Positions 6,843 through 15,012 of a stretch of 32,465 nt of DNA are shown in pieces (position 1 is the stretch's first letter; every line of letters begins with the position of its first letter). The DNA comes from Pseudomonadota bacterium (GTDB lineage Bacteria; Cyanobacteriota; Vampirovibrionia; Obscuribacterales; Obscuribacteraceae): the NCBI GenBank assembly GCA_021324135.1, contig JAJPJO010000430.1, forward strand, positions 1-32,465. The letters are read 5' to 3'. Both the position numbers and the translations under genes were made by a program. The notes below the pieces were generated by a model. It had not been told where the DNA came from. It made no database searches and saw nothing but the letters and a program-made list of their open reading frames with translations.

Positions 6843-7937
6843 CTATCCGGCGTGGCTGTGATGCGCGTAATTGAAATAAGTGGCGCAGGTCCCTTCATTG
6901 GAAACCATGGTCGCGCCAAGAGCCGTGCCTGGTCTGCATGACTTGCCGAATAACGGACAATCGGTCGGTTTCTTGAATCCCAGAAGAATGTCCTTGCTGA
7001 TGCAGGCATCCGAGTCCGCTTTTGTCTCAATATCTACCGGGTAGATCAGCTCGGCGTCATAAGCCTCGAAGTCCGGTCGCAATTTGTAGCCGCCGTTTTC
7101 AATGCGTCCTATACCGCGCCACTCGCGATCGGCCAGTTCGAAAACTTCATTGATCAAAGCCTTTGCTTCTTTGTTGCCGGCTTTGCTCACGGTCTCACGA
7201 AACTGATTTTCAACTGCATTTTTGCCGCTCTCCAGCATCTGAATGCAGATGTCGATTCCCTCCAGTAGATTAATTGCCTCATAGCCGGTGACGACCACAG
7301 GCACAGAAAATCGCCTGGAAATATTTTCATACTCGGCAAATCCGCTTACGGTGCAAACATTGCCGAGACCGATTATGCCTTGAATGCGACTGTTCGGCTC
7401 ACTGAGCACACGCGAGCATATTGATGGAACGTAACCGTGTGAGCCGAGCAAGGAATAGTTTTTCACACCCAGACGCTTCGCTTGCCAGATCGACAAAGCA
7501 TTGGCCTGGGCCGTCATCTCAAATCCGATGCTGAAGAAAACTACATTCTTATCGGGTTGCGCTCTGGCAATATTCAAACAATCGAGTGGTGAATGAACCA
7601 CGCGGACGTCATGTCCTTGCGCCTTGATTTCAAGTAAATCGCACTGGCTTCCCTTCAGGCGAAGCAGATCTCCAGGCGCGCAAAATATCACTGAATCCAG
7701 TTGAGCGATGGCAATCGCTCTATCGATGTACGACAAAGAGGCTGTGCAGATGGCGCAACTGGGGCCATGCATCAAATGAATATTTTTTGGAAGGAGCTCT
7801 TCCAATTCTAATTCCAGAAAGCTTGCCGTTTGGCCGCTGCAGATCTCCATTAGCGTCCACTCACGAGTGGCGTGCGTGGCGATCCGCTTCGCTACCTTTT
7901 CAAGCTGTCTTCTATCTAATTGAACCGGGGCATTCAC
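6843..7937 (-). CDS. Divergent HypD-like [4Fe-4S] protein
   Basis: 364 residues aligning over full length with HypD, the scaffold that carries the Fe(CN)2CO unit during [NiFe]-hydrogenase maturation. The C-terminal cluster ligands are complete: C312-x14-C327-x6-C334-x16-C351, exactly the HypD spacing. Other family landmarks are GDLLRLKGS (89-97), SPLDCLNIA (116-124), VVFFSIGFEMTA (132-143) and the terminal DCPLFGKSC...MVSNEGTC. The active-site motifs differ: CGGHTH is CSGQTA (33-38), GPGCPVC is GPSCAIC (58-64), and the usual GHV is GNV (192-194). The key cysteines remain, but two conserved histidines are replaced. No other hyp gene or hydrogenase subunit is in the window. It may be a HypD paralogue with another role rather than a maturase. 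The start is GTG at 7937 (no strong Shine-Dalgarno; next Met is internal). It is convergent with the Yip1-like gene. Confidence 0.85.
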   Translation of the reverse strand: MNAPVQLDRRQLEKVAKRIATHATREWTLMEICSGQTASFLELELEELLPKNIHLMHGPSCAICTASLSYIDRAIAIAQLDSVIFCAPGDLLRLKGSQCDLLEIKAQGHDVRVVHSPLDCLNIARAQPDKNVVFFSIGFEMTAQANALSIWQAKRLGVKNYSLLGSHGYVPSICSRVLSEPNSRIQGIIGLGNVCTVSGFAEYENISRRFSVPVVVTGYEAINLLEGIDICIQMLESGKNAVENQFRETVSKAGNKEAKALINEVFELADREWRGIGRIENGGYKLRPDFEAYDAELIYPVDIETKADSDACISKDILLGFKKPTDCPLFGKSCRPGTALGATMVSNEGTCATYFNYAHHSHAG

Positions 7938-8044
7938 TGAAATGGAATCCAGAATAGGCGCGCATCAGCAGTAAATACATGATATGGGCATGTTGAAAAA
8001 AAGTAGACTGAATGATTGCACAGAAAGTTGTTTGTGCCCGCTCG

Positions 8045-8096
8045 AAAAAATTGAAGAGCACGCCATGTCTCACAGGAGTGCTCTTCACAGTTTTTT
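8045..8096 (-). terminator. Strong bidirectional-looking terminator after sigma factor gene
   Basis: GAAGAGCAC (8053-8061) and GTGCTCTTC (8078-8086) form a perfect 9-bp stem with a 16-nt loop. Read on the minus strand it is followed by a T-rich run (complement of 8045-8052) 46 nt downstream of the sigma gene stop; read on the plus strand it is followed by T6 at 8091-8096. It separates the sigma gene from the hypD-like gene. Confidence 0.85.
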
Positions 8097-8131
8097 GCCA
8101 TCAGTTACGATGTAACAAACTTTGTAGTTCG

Positions 8132-9229
8132 TTAGTTGAGGTATGCCCTCAAACCGTTTGAAACTTTGCTGTTGCGCAGCTTACGCAAGGCCTTCGCTTC
8201 GATCTGGCGAGCGCGCTCGCGGCTCATACCCATAGATTGACCGGCTTGCGCAAGAGTTCGCGGTTTGCCATCGACAAGACCGAATCGCATTTCAATGATC
8301 GATTTCTCTTGCTCGTTCAAGCAAGTCAGCAATTCACTGATGTCCTTTTTAAGCAAGTTCTGGGTCGCCGTTTCGGTTGGAGCAGGGATTATGTCGTCCT
8401 CCAGCATGTCGCCCAGTGTGCTGTCGAACCCTGTGCCGACCGTGCTGTCCAGAGACAACAAATCGCGCGAAGTTTCCATGATTTGAAGAAGCTTATCTTT
8501 CTTGACGGCTGTTGCTTCCGCCAGCTCTTCAATGGTCGGCGGACGTCCCAGTTTGCTGCTCAGCTGTCTGACTTCTTTTCTCAATTTAGTGAGCAGCTCA
8601 TTGACGTGCACCGGCAATCTGATCATTCTCGATTTGTCGGCAATCGCTCGTGTAATCGCTTGCTTGATCCACCAGGTTGCATAAGTCGAGAATCGGAAGC
8701 CGCGATCCGGATCGAATTTGTCCACAGCCCGCATCAATCCCATGTTCCCTTCCTGGATCAAATCTTGCAGAGCCATGCCGCGCTTCAAGTAGCGCTTCGC
8801 CACGCTGACGACCAGACGCAAGTTGGCTTCGACCAGTTGCGCTCTTGCGATTCTGTCGCCGGACTTGGCTCGTCTTGCCAGTTCGCGCTCTTCTACGGCG
8901 GACAGCAGCTGGCGCCGCGAAATTTCCGCGAAGTACTTCTTGATCGAATCAGGCATTCCGGCACCCGGACCTGGTTCGAGCAGTTCTTCAGAATCGCCCT
9001 CCGGCTCATCTGAAAAATCTTCTCCATCTTCTAATTCATCATTTTGATCGAATAAGCGGTCATCATCTTGATTGTCATCAAATGAATTGATTCCTTCCAT
9101 ATTTTTCCGGCGTCTGCCTCTGACCTTACCTTTGCCTTTGCCTGCGCCTCCAGCCAGACCACCTGTCAGCGACTTCAAGGCGGTGATGTTAGTGCGATTC
9201 CTGAGTTGAACTAAATTTTGGTTTCCCAT
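8132..9229 (-). CDS. RNA polymerase sigma-70 factor, primary/group 2 type
   Basis: 365 residues from the ATG at 9229. The frame opens further to a GTG at 9277, but AGGAGG ends 4 nt before 9229 and no Shine-Dalgarno precedes the GTG. A Lys/Arg/Gly-rich start and a very acidic stretch (about 50-85) replace a full region 1.1. Region 1.2 follows ([21 protein letters not shown], ~94-114), then region 2 ([12 protein letters not shown] to the -10-binding [23 protein letters not shown], ~136-201). Region 3 contains [16 protein letters not shown] and [11 protein letters not shown]. Region 4 has EMRFGLVDG and the -35 helix-turn-helix [18 protein letters not shown] (~335-352). All regions are intact, so it should drive general -35/-10 promoters. 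Whether it is the housekeeping sigma or a close paralogue cannot be settled here; the lack of region 1.1 leans to group 2 or a lineage-specific RpoD. Monocistronic, with a strong terminator. Confidence 0.95.
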   Translation of the reverse strand: MGNQNLVQLRNRTNITALKSLTGGLAGGAGKGKGKVRGRRRKNMEGINSFDDNQDDDRLFDQNDELEDGEDFSDEPEGDSEELLEPGPGAGMPDSIKKYFAEISRRQLLSAVEERELARRAKSGDRIARAQLVEANLRLVVSVAKRYLKRGMALQDLIQEGNMGLMRAVDKFDPDRGFRFSTYATWWIKQAITRAIADKSRMIRLPVHVNELLTKLRKEVRQLSSKLGRPPTIEELAEATAVKKDKLLQIMETSRDLLSLDSTVGTGFDSTLGDMLEDDIIPAPTETATQNLLKKDISELLTCLNEQEKSIIEMRFGLVDGKPRTLAQAGQSMGMSRERARQIEAKALRKLRNSKVSNGLRAYLN

Positions 9230-9864
9230 ACGGCCTCCTGGATCTCCCGCTTTCCCCTTTCTCTTGGTTGGTATCACCTGGCAGAGCTTGCGGCTCGTCC
9301 ACTTCGCTGTTCATCGTTTTTCTGATTTCCTGCTTTATCAGTCAAACTCAGCGATCCAATCACCCGGAAAGAACAAAAGACCCTTACAAAAATGAAGACT
9401 GAATTGTTGCTGAAATGTTTCGCTAGATTAACCCGGTTTAGGATTTCTTAATTATTGAGCATTTCAGGCTTTGTGAACTCTTCCCGGTCTACCATTTATG
9501 TACCCCAAAATTAGATTTTCAAACCGCCTCGATTCTTAAGATTTAGCGCCAAATTATTAAGATGCTTGCAAAAAGCGATCCTGAGCCGATTTTCGATGTT
9601 AGAACCAAAATTTGATGGAACCGATCGCCTCGATCGATCGGCTCTGTGCTCGCACGAGCAGGAAAGACTTCAGCAAGAGACTCGCAATCCGAGCGCTTGC
9701 TTTGGTAGAGACCTCGCGCTTGTTTGATTATATGACACCACCAGCGGTGCTGCTGATTGCACCACTGGCAGTATCATTGCCGAATTTTTCAGCCCACTGC
9801 TCGGCGGGCTAAAAATGAAATTTGTTCCCATGAAAAATTTTTGCTGCCAGAGGACCTGAAATAG
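9230..9864. other. 635-nt divergent non-coding region
   Basis: This lies between the sigma factor (minus) and the phosphatase (plus). The stretch 9340-9610 is A/T-rich, with several TTAAGAT/TTATTAAGAT-like runs, and probably holds the promoters for both directions; I cannot assign hexamers with confidence. A 65-codon ORF from ATG 9615 to 9812 has no Shine-Dalgarno or domain and I do not call it. Two variant copies of the CACCACTGGC motif lie at 9736-9749 and 9760-9772. An inverted repeat (AGCCC/GGGCT, about 9790-9811) has no T run on its 3' side on either strand, so it is not a terminator. Confidence 0.5.
9234..9239 (-). promoter_or_regulatory. Shine-Dalgarno AGGAGG that fixes the sigma factor start
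   Basis: The complement of CCTCCT, lying 4 nt upstream of the ATG at 9229. It is a full consensus match and argues against the longer GTG start at 9277. Confidence 0.75.
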
Positions 9865-10767
9865 ATGATATTATTTTCTAAGCGTACAGATCGAATTGAA
9901 AGATCCGTCTCTCTCGACACCTCTTTGATCATGAAAGCATTCGTTTCCTTTACCAGGCAATTTCGAATTGCAAATACGTTAGTTGCAGCAGGCGCAGCGG
10001 TCGCTTGCCTCATCGCACCATATGCGGTGCGGGCCGATCAAGCCGTTCCTCATCAGGATCAAACGCGCATTGCGGCGCAGAACAAACTGCAGATAAGCTC
10101 GCGCAACACTCTGACGCCGCTGCAATCGTCGAGCGACCTGACACTCTCCGCTCCGACGCTCAACGATCTGGCCACGCGGGCGGCTAAAAATGCCGAGACG
10201 CTGACGAGCAGCGGCTCCGTCAACAGTAAGATTCTTTCGGGTATATCAATCGATAATTTCGAGCGCGTCAACGATAAGCTTCTGCGTGGTGCGGCGCCAT
10301 CTGATGACAATCTGCGCGTCTTGGCCAGAAGCGGCGTCAAAACGATTTTGGATTTGCGGCTGAACGGCGAGGGAACCGACCACGAGCGTTCAATCACCGA
10401 TCAACTGGGAATGGAGTACGTTCACATTCCACTGAGCTTCAATTCACCGCATGAGGAAGACATGGTCAAGGCGCTCAGCCTGATCTCCAACCCGGCCAAG
10501 CAGCCCGTCTTTGTGCACTGCCGTCAGGGCGCCGACCGCACCGGCATGATTGTCGGTATGTACCGGCGCCTGGTGGATGCCTGGGATTTCGATTCTACAT
10601 ATATGGAAATGCGCAAGCACCACTTCAAGCCGTTTCTCGTCTTCATGCGCAAGGCCGTGCAAGAATGCCCCAGCCGCGCGGCACTGAACGATGCCGTGCA
10701 CAGCAGCACCGCTCGCGTCGACCAGCCAGTTCCAAAAGCCGGCGTGGCTAGAGAGAAAGAAAGTTAG
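9865..10767 (+). CDS. Secreted dual-specificity/tyrosine-type protein phosphatase
   Basis: 300 residues. The Cys-phosphatase signature HCRQGADRTG lies at 218-227 (catalytic Cys219, phosphate-binding Arg225). It is preceded by NFERVNDKLLRGAAPSDDNLRVLARSGVKTILDLR (131-165), the opening typical of fungal/plant-like DSP phosphatases, including the general-acid region after it. The N-terminus contains a signal-peptide-like stretch (RQFRIANTLVAAGAAVACLIAPYAVRA, 31-57), so the enzyme is probably exported. If translation starts at the internal ATG at 9931 (Met23), the signal peptide is of normal length; the ATG at 9865 has the better upstream purines (AGAGGA). Residues 60-125 are a low-complexity linker. 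The substrate is unknown: phosphoprotein, phosphoinositide or inositol phosphates are all possible for this group. It stands alone; the next gene is convergent. Confidence 0.85.
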   Translation: MILFSKRTDRIERSVSLDTSLIMKAFVSFTRQFRIANTLVAAGAAVACLIAPYAVRADQAVPHQDQTRIAAQNKLQISSRNTLTPLQSSSDLTLSAPTLNDLATRAAKNAETLTSSGSVNSKILSGISIDNFERVNDKLLRGAAPSDDNLRVLARSGVKTILDLRLNGEGTDHERSITDQLGMEYVHIPLSFNSPHEEDMVKALSLISNPAKQPVFVHCRQGADRTGMIVGMYRRLVDAWDFDSTYMEMRKHHFKPFLVFMRKAVQECPSRAALNDAVHSSTARVDQPVPKAGVAREKES

Positions 10768-10793
10768 TCAGCCTATAACAGTCAGTCAGCTGT

Positions 10794-11150
10794 CTAATTG
10801 TCGCTTTTGTCTTTGACGTCGGCCCAGAGGGCGCGCTCATCGTAATTGTCGTCGGAGGCGTCGCTCAAGCCCGCGGACTTTTCATTGCTGCGGCGGCTGT
10901 CAGCCAGTTTGCGCATGCCCGGATCGAGTTCGTACAGCCTGTAGAGCGGCTCGAGCGAAGTCTTGATCGTGCCCAGAATGCCGTTCACCTCCGAACCGAT
11001 CAAATTGAAAGCTGCCTTCGCCTGTGGCGTGGTCGCGTGCGTATCGATATCATCCGCCAGACGAACGAGCCTGTCCGTCTCCTTGACGAGCCTCGTAAGA
11101 AGCTGGAGTACGTGAATGTCTTTTGTCTGGCGCGTCGGGTCGGATGACAT
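10794..11150 (-). CDS. Small helical protein of unknown function
   Basis: 118 residues from the ATG at 11150, which has AGGGG 5 nt upstream; the ORF could extend to an ATG at 11171 but without a ribosome site. The product is mostly helical: two long amphipathic helices (about 10-38 and 42-75) with Leu/Ile heptads are followed by a charged, disordered tail (RRSNEKSAGLSDASDDNYDE). It could form a helical hairpin or coiled coil. I do not recognise the family. It converges with the phosphatase gene (26-nt gap). Confidence 0.7.
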   Translation of the reverse strand: MSSDPTRQTKDIHVLQLLTRLVKETDRLVRLADDIDTHATTPQAKAAFNLIGSEVNGILGTIKTSLEPLYRLYELDPGMRKLADSRRSNEKSAGLSDASDDNYDERALWADVKDKSDN

Positions 11151-11304
11151 ACGTTCCCCTTTATACACCATTTAACCAGCAATAGTGCATTAGCGGAACC
11201 GCAGGCTCGCAGCCAAAAGAAAAGAGCATACAAATGTTGACCGACGCCGCCCACTTTTGCAATGATTACCCTCCTGGCCGGTCATATTGCAAGTTTTATC
11301 CTTC

Positions 11305-12276
11305 ATGGCGTTGCTTAAAATCGATAACCTGTCGACCGTTTTTCACACAGAGGCGGGTCTTGTCACTGCCGTCGACAGGGTCAGCTTCGCAATCGATAAG
11401 GGCAAAGTCCTGGGCGTCGTCGGCGAATCAGGCTGCGGCAAATCGATGACCTCGCTTTCGATACTAAGATTGGTGCCTCCACCAGGGCGGATCGCCGAGG
11501 GAAAGATAAACCTGGACGGCCTCGACCTGCTCAGTCTGCCGGAGTCGCAGATGCGCTCCGTGCGCGGCAACAAAATCGCTCTCATTCCGCAGGACCCGAT
11601 GACTTCGCTCAACCCGGTATATAAAGTCGGCGAGCAGATTCAAGAGGCAGTGGAATTGCATCAGAAAGTCTCGCGAAGCGAAGCGCGCAAACGTGCCATC
11701 GCATCGCTCGAGAAGGTGCGCATCCCACAGGCGGCGCAAAGAATCGACGACTACCCGCATCAGTTCTCAGGCGGCATGCGCCAGCGAGTTATGATCGCCA
11801 TGGCGCTCTCTTGCAATCCCGATTTGCTCATCGCCGACGAGCCGACCACCGCCCTTGATGTTACCGTGCAAGCGCAAATTCTCGATTTGCTCAGAGAGAT
11901 CCAGAAGGATCAGGGCATGTCGATTCTGTTGATCACGCACGATCTGGGCGTGGTCGCCGAGATGTGCGATGAGGTGGCGGTCATGTATGCCGGCTCCGTC
12001 GTCGAGCTGGCCGACGTGCACGAGCTCTTCAAAAATCCGCTTCATCCCTACACAATCGGATTGATGAACTCGATACCCAGACCCGGCTCGACAAGATTGA
12101 AACCAATCGAAGGACAACCACCCAGCCTGGTGGAGCTGCCGCCCGGCTGCCGCTTTGCCGCCCGCTGCCCGCTGGCGGAGCCGCGCTGCATGGAGGCGTT
12201 GCCCCAGCTCGAGGAAAAGGAGCCGGGTCATTTTGTTCGTTGCGTAGTAGTCGAGAGTAAAACTGAAACGGTTTAA
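11305..12276 (+). CDS. Oligopeptide/dipeptide ABC transporter ATP-binding protein (OppD/DppD type)
   Basis: 323 residues. Walker A GESGCGKS (40-47), Q-loop Gln96, signature FSGGMRQR (154-161), Walker B LLIADEPT (174-181) and H-loop His212 are all present. The ~60-residue C-terminal oligo_HPY region follows ([16 protein letters not shown]), with four cysteines (C282, C288, C295, C313) matching the metal/Fe-S-like cluster of OppD-type subunits. I start at ATG 11305 because family members begin here with a short strand ([10 protein letters not shown]); the TTG at 11287 is less likely. The partner ATPase, permeases and binding protein are not in the window, so this is an orphan ATPase or a subunit whose partners are elsewhere. 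It energises import of peptides or similar substrates at the inner membrane. nnrE-nnrD starts 36 nt downstream and may be co-transcribed. Confidence 0.92.
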   Translation: MALLKIDNLSTVFHTEAGLVTAVDRVSFAIDKGKVLGVVGESGCGKSMTSLSILRLVPPPGRIAEGKINLDGLDLLSLPESQMRSVRGNKIALIPQDPMTSLNPVYKVGEQIQEAVELHQKVSRSEARKRAIASLEKVRIPQAAQRIDDYPHQFSGGMRQRVMIAMALSCNPDLLIADEPTTALDVTVQAQILDLLREIQKDQGMSILLITHDLGVVAEMCDEVAVMYAGSVVELADVHELFKNPLHPYTIGLMNSIPRPGSTRLKPIEGQPPSLVELPPGCRFAARCPLAEPRCMEALPQLEEKEPGHFVRCVVVESKTETV

Positions 12277-12312
12277 ATAATTAGTATTGCTGATTGATGT
12301 CTAGAATATGTT

Positions 12313-14076
12313 ATGCGCATACCTACTACAAAACAAATAAGAGAGCTCGAGTCCGACTGGATTGCAAAGTGCGACGCGAACTGGGGACAGGTGCTCATGG
12401 AAATAGCCGGTCGCGGTGCCGCTCTGCGGGCGTTGCGCATGTGGCAGGAAAGCCCGGGCACGGTCGCGGTCGTTTGCGGACGCGGCAACAATGGCGGCGA
12501 TGGACTGGTGGTGGCCAGATATTTGACACTATGGGGAGTACCGGTTCGAGTCTGGATCATTTCGCAAGATCAAGGCAGCGCCCCGGCGAGCAAGGCGGAA
12601 GTAGGAGCGCGAGCACACGCCGCGAAGACGCAGGCCAAACACGGCAGCATCCAGATCGAGCCTGAGAAGCAACAGACCGACAAGAGCCAGGCTCGAAGCG
12701 AAGGCCTGGACATGTCCACACGCGAGGCCTCAGTCAACAAGAGCATTCTTTCCGGGCTCAATTTGTCGATCAATTATTTGAACAGCGAGACATTGCCCGA
12801 TGCCGATCGCGAGCTGGATGACGGCGAGATCGGAGCAGACCCGGATGTCGATGAAATTTTCGATGACGCCTCCCTGGTGGTCGATGCTCTCTTCGGCACC
12901 GGTCTGACACGGCCGGTTGAAGGACTTTATCGCCGCGTCATCGACGCGATCAATCGCAGCGGCAAGAAAGTCTTGTCCGTCGATATTCCATCTGGTATCA
13001 ATTCCGATACCGGACAAATAATGGGAACGGCGGTGCGTGCCGATCAAACCATTACATTCGGTTATTTGAAAACGGGACTTCTCACCCATCCGGGTGCCAC
13101 CATGGCCGGAGAGCTGGGCATCGTCGACATCGGTTTGCCGGAGCTGCCCGAGTCACTCCCCGACATTCATTTGATGACCGTCGAAATCGTTCGCGAGATT
13201 TTACCGCTGCGCCCGGCGGATGCAAATAAGGGAACCTTCGGTCATGTACTGGCCATCGCCGGCAGCGTCGGCATGGCAGGAGCCTCGATGTTGACGTGCT
13301 TGAGCGCCCTGAAAATCGGCGCCGGACTCTGCTATCTCGCCACACCACGGGCGGTGCTGAATTATTTGCCCGCCGAGGAAGTGATCTACAAACCCATGCC
13401 GGACACGGCCGAGGGAACATTCAGCAAAGAAGCATTCGCGCAGTTGCGTCCCCTGATCGAGAAGGCCAGCGCCGTCATTCTCGGACCCGGCATATCATTG
13501 AATGAAGACACGATTGAATTAGTGCGCCGGCTGATCGAGATAATAGACTGCCCTTGCTTGATCGATGCAGATGGATTGAACGCCCTGGCTAAAATTGACA
13601 ACGCCCTGGCCTCCAGCTCGGGAAATTTCGTTCTCACTCCTCATCCAAAGGAGTTATCGAGGCTGCTCGATTGCGATGTCGCCCAGGTGCAATCCGATCG
13701 AATCGGCAACGCCCTGAAGGCGGCGAAAAAATACAATTGCACCGTGGTGCTCAAAGGGGCCATGAGTGTAACGGCCAATCACGAGGGCGAGGTATTCATC
13801 AATCCAACCGGAAACCCGGGCATGGCCACTGCCGGCGCCGGAGACGTCCTTTCCGGAATTGTCGGGGGATTGCTGGCTCAGGGGGTGGATCCGTTTCAAG
13901 CTGCCGCCGCCGGTGTATACATTCATGGTCGGGCCGGCGATCTGCTCGCCGATGAAATAGACGAGGCTGGTATCATAGCTGGTGACCTGAAGCGCGTCAT
14001 TCCATTTGCGGTGCAAAGCGTCCGGGAGGGAGAGCGCAGCGAGTTTGAGGCGATGCTTCTTACAGCAGACGATTGA
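12313..14076 (+). CDS. nnr: Bifunctional NAD(P)H-hydrate epimerase / ADP- or ATP-dependent NAD(P)H-hydrate dehydratase
   Basis: 587 residues with both repair activities for damaged NADH/NADPH hydrates. The N-terminal epimerase part (NnrE/YjeF-N, about 1-290) has GRGNNGGDG (56-64), VDALFGTGL (190-198) and VDIPSGIN (223-230). The C-terminal dehydratase part (NnrD/YjeF-C, about 295-580) has KGTFGHVLAIAGS (306-318), GPGIS (391-395), LTPHPKE (441-447) and the nucleotide-binding NPGMATAGAGDVLSG (501-515). Both active regions look intact. The epimerase domain carries a hydrophilic insertion of roughly 40-60 residues (about 90-150) between the second strand and the VVDALFGTGL core. This is not usual in the family and is rich in Lys, Gln, Ala and Ser. 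PPK2 starts 15 nt after the stop, with its Shine-Dalgarno in between, so the two genes are probably co-translated from one mRNA. Confidence 0.95.
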   Translation: MRIPTTKQIRELESDWIAKCDANWGQVLMEIAGRGAALRALRMWQESPGTVAVVCGRGNNGGDGLVVARYLTLWGVPVRVWIISQDQGSAPASKAEVGARAHAAKTQAKHGSIQIEPEKQQTDKSQARSEGLDMSTREASVNKSILSGLNLSINYLNSETLPDADRELDDGEIGADPDVDEIFDDASLVVDALFGTGLTRPVEGLYRRVIDAINRSGKKVLSVDIPSGINSDTGQIMGTAVRADQTITFGYLKTGLLTHPGATMAGELGIVDIGLPELPESLPDIHLMTVEIVREILPLRPADANKGTFGHVLAIAGSVGMAGASMLTCLSALKIGAGLCYLATPRAVLNYLPAEEVIYKPMPDTAEGTFSKEAFAQLRPLIEKASAVILGPGISLNEDTIELVRRLIEIIDCPCLIDADGLNALAKIDNALASSSGNFVLTPHPKELSRLLDCDVAQVQSDRIGNALKAAKKYNCTVVLKGAMSVTANHEGEVFINPTGNPGMATAGAGDVLSGIVGGLLAQGVDPFQAAAAGVYIHGRAGDLLADEIDEAGIIAGDLKRVIPFAVQSVREGERSEFEAMLLTADD

Positions 14077-14091
14077 AACAAGGAGCCGGGT

Positions 14092-15000
14092 GTGGGGAAA
14101 GATCATATACTGGAGCGGATTCATGATTTCGTGGAGCCGTACAAGATTACCAGTGGAAAAAATTTCAAGCTCTCCGATATCGATCCCGGCGATACGGGTC
14201 CTTTGACCTCCGAAAAGAAAACGCAAGCCAAGGAGCTTCTGCAGAAGGGCATCGAATATCTGGCCGAGATGCAGGACATGCTCTACGCTCAAGATAACTG
14301 GGCGATGCTGCTTATCTTTCAAGCCATGGACGCGGCCGGCAAGGATGGGACGATCAAACACGTAATGTCCGGCGTCAATCCGCAAGGTTGCCAGGTTTAT
14401 TCCTTCAAACCACCCTCGGAAGAAGAGCTCGATCACGATTGGATGTGGCGCTACCAGCGGTGCGTGCCTGAGCGCGGCCGGATCGGCATATTCAACCGCT
14501 CGTATTATGAAGAAGTCCTGGTTGTGCGGGTCCATAAGCAAGTGCTCGCCAAGCAGAAGATGCCACCGTCTCTGGTGACGAAAAACATCTGGGAGGAACG
14601 CCTGAGCGACATGGCATGCTTCGAGCAGTATCTGGCAAGAAATGGTGTCGTCGTCCTCAAGTTCTTTCTGCACGTCTCGAAAAAGGAACAGAAAAAACGT
14701 TTTCTGGAGCGCCTCAGCCTGCCGGAGAAGCACTGGAAGTTTTCGCCGGCCGATGTGCTGGATCGCAAATTCTGGGACGACTACATGGAAGCCTACCAGG
14801 AAGCCATCGCCAGTACGGCCAGCAAGCAGGCTCCCTGGTTCGTAGTGCCGGCCGACAACAAGTGGTTCACCAGATTGGTGGTCGCCGGAGCAATCGTCGA
14901 GACAATGGCCAAGCTCGATCTTGCCTACCCGACGGTGGACAAGAAACGCATGCAGGAACTGGCGGCTGCCGGGGCCCAGCTCATGCGCAGTAAAGACTGA
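14092..15000 (+). CDS. ppk2: Polyphosphate kinase 2 (polyphosphate:nucleotide phosphotransferase)
   Basis: 302 residues, single-domain PPK2. The Walker A-like loop is MDAAGKDGTIKHVM (79-92), in which Asp80, Lys84 and Asp85 are the family's catalytic residues. The Walker B/lid region is NRSYYEEVLVVRVH (135-148). Further PPK2 landmarks are KPPSEEELDHDWMWR (106-120) and the terminal PWFVVPADNKWFTRL. PPK2 uses polyphosphate to phosphorylate nucleotides (AMP, ADP or GDP depending on class) or makes polyphosphate in reverse; the length and sequence fit the PPK2-related single-domain clade. The start is GTG at 14092 with AAGGAG 6 nt upstream. It follows the NAD(P)HX repair gene closely, and both serve nucleotide cofactor pools. 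It converges on the S66 genes with only 12 nt between stops and no visible terminator. Confidence 0.95.
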   Translation: MGKDHILERIHDFVEPYKITSGKNFKLSDIDPGDTGPLTSEKKTQAKELLQKGIEYLAEMQDMLYAQDNWAMLLIFQAMDAAGKDGTIKHVMSGVNPQGCQVYSFKPPSEEELDHDWMWRYQRCVPERGRIGIFNRSYYEEVLVVRVHKQVLAKQKMPPSLVTKNIWEERLSDMACFEQYLARNGVVVLKFFLHVSKKEQKKRFLERLSLPEKHWKFSPADVLDRKFWDDYMEAYQEAIASTASKQAPWFVVPADNKWFTRLVVAGAIVETMAKLDLAYPTVDKKRMQELAAAGAQLMRSKD

Positions 15001-15012
15001 GAGATGGCGGGC

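Noticed and set aside
8237-9013. 258-codon ORF on the plus strand
   Set aside because: Antisense to the sigma-70 gene; its length mirrors the conserved gene, not a real product.
9612-9812. 66-codon plus-strand ORF in the sigma-phosphatase gap
   Set aside because: No Shine-Dalgarno and no domain; it contains two variant copies of the CACCACTGGC motif, which better explain the local composition.
9783-9815. AGCCC/GGGCT hairpin as terminator
   Set aside because: The T run is on the 5' side and A's follow the stem, on both readings; nothing upstream needs termination.
13654-14733. 359-codon ORF on the minus strand
   Set aside because: It lies opposite the clear nnrE-nnrD and ppk2 genes and crosses their boundary; no domain. 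It is a shadow of G+C-biased third positions.
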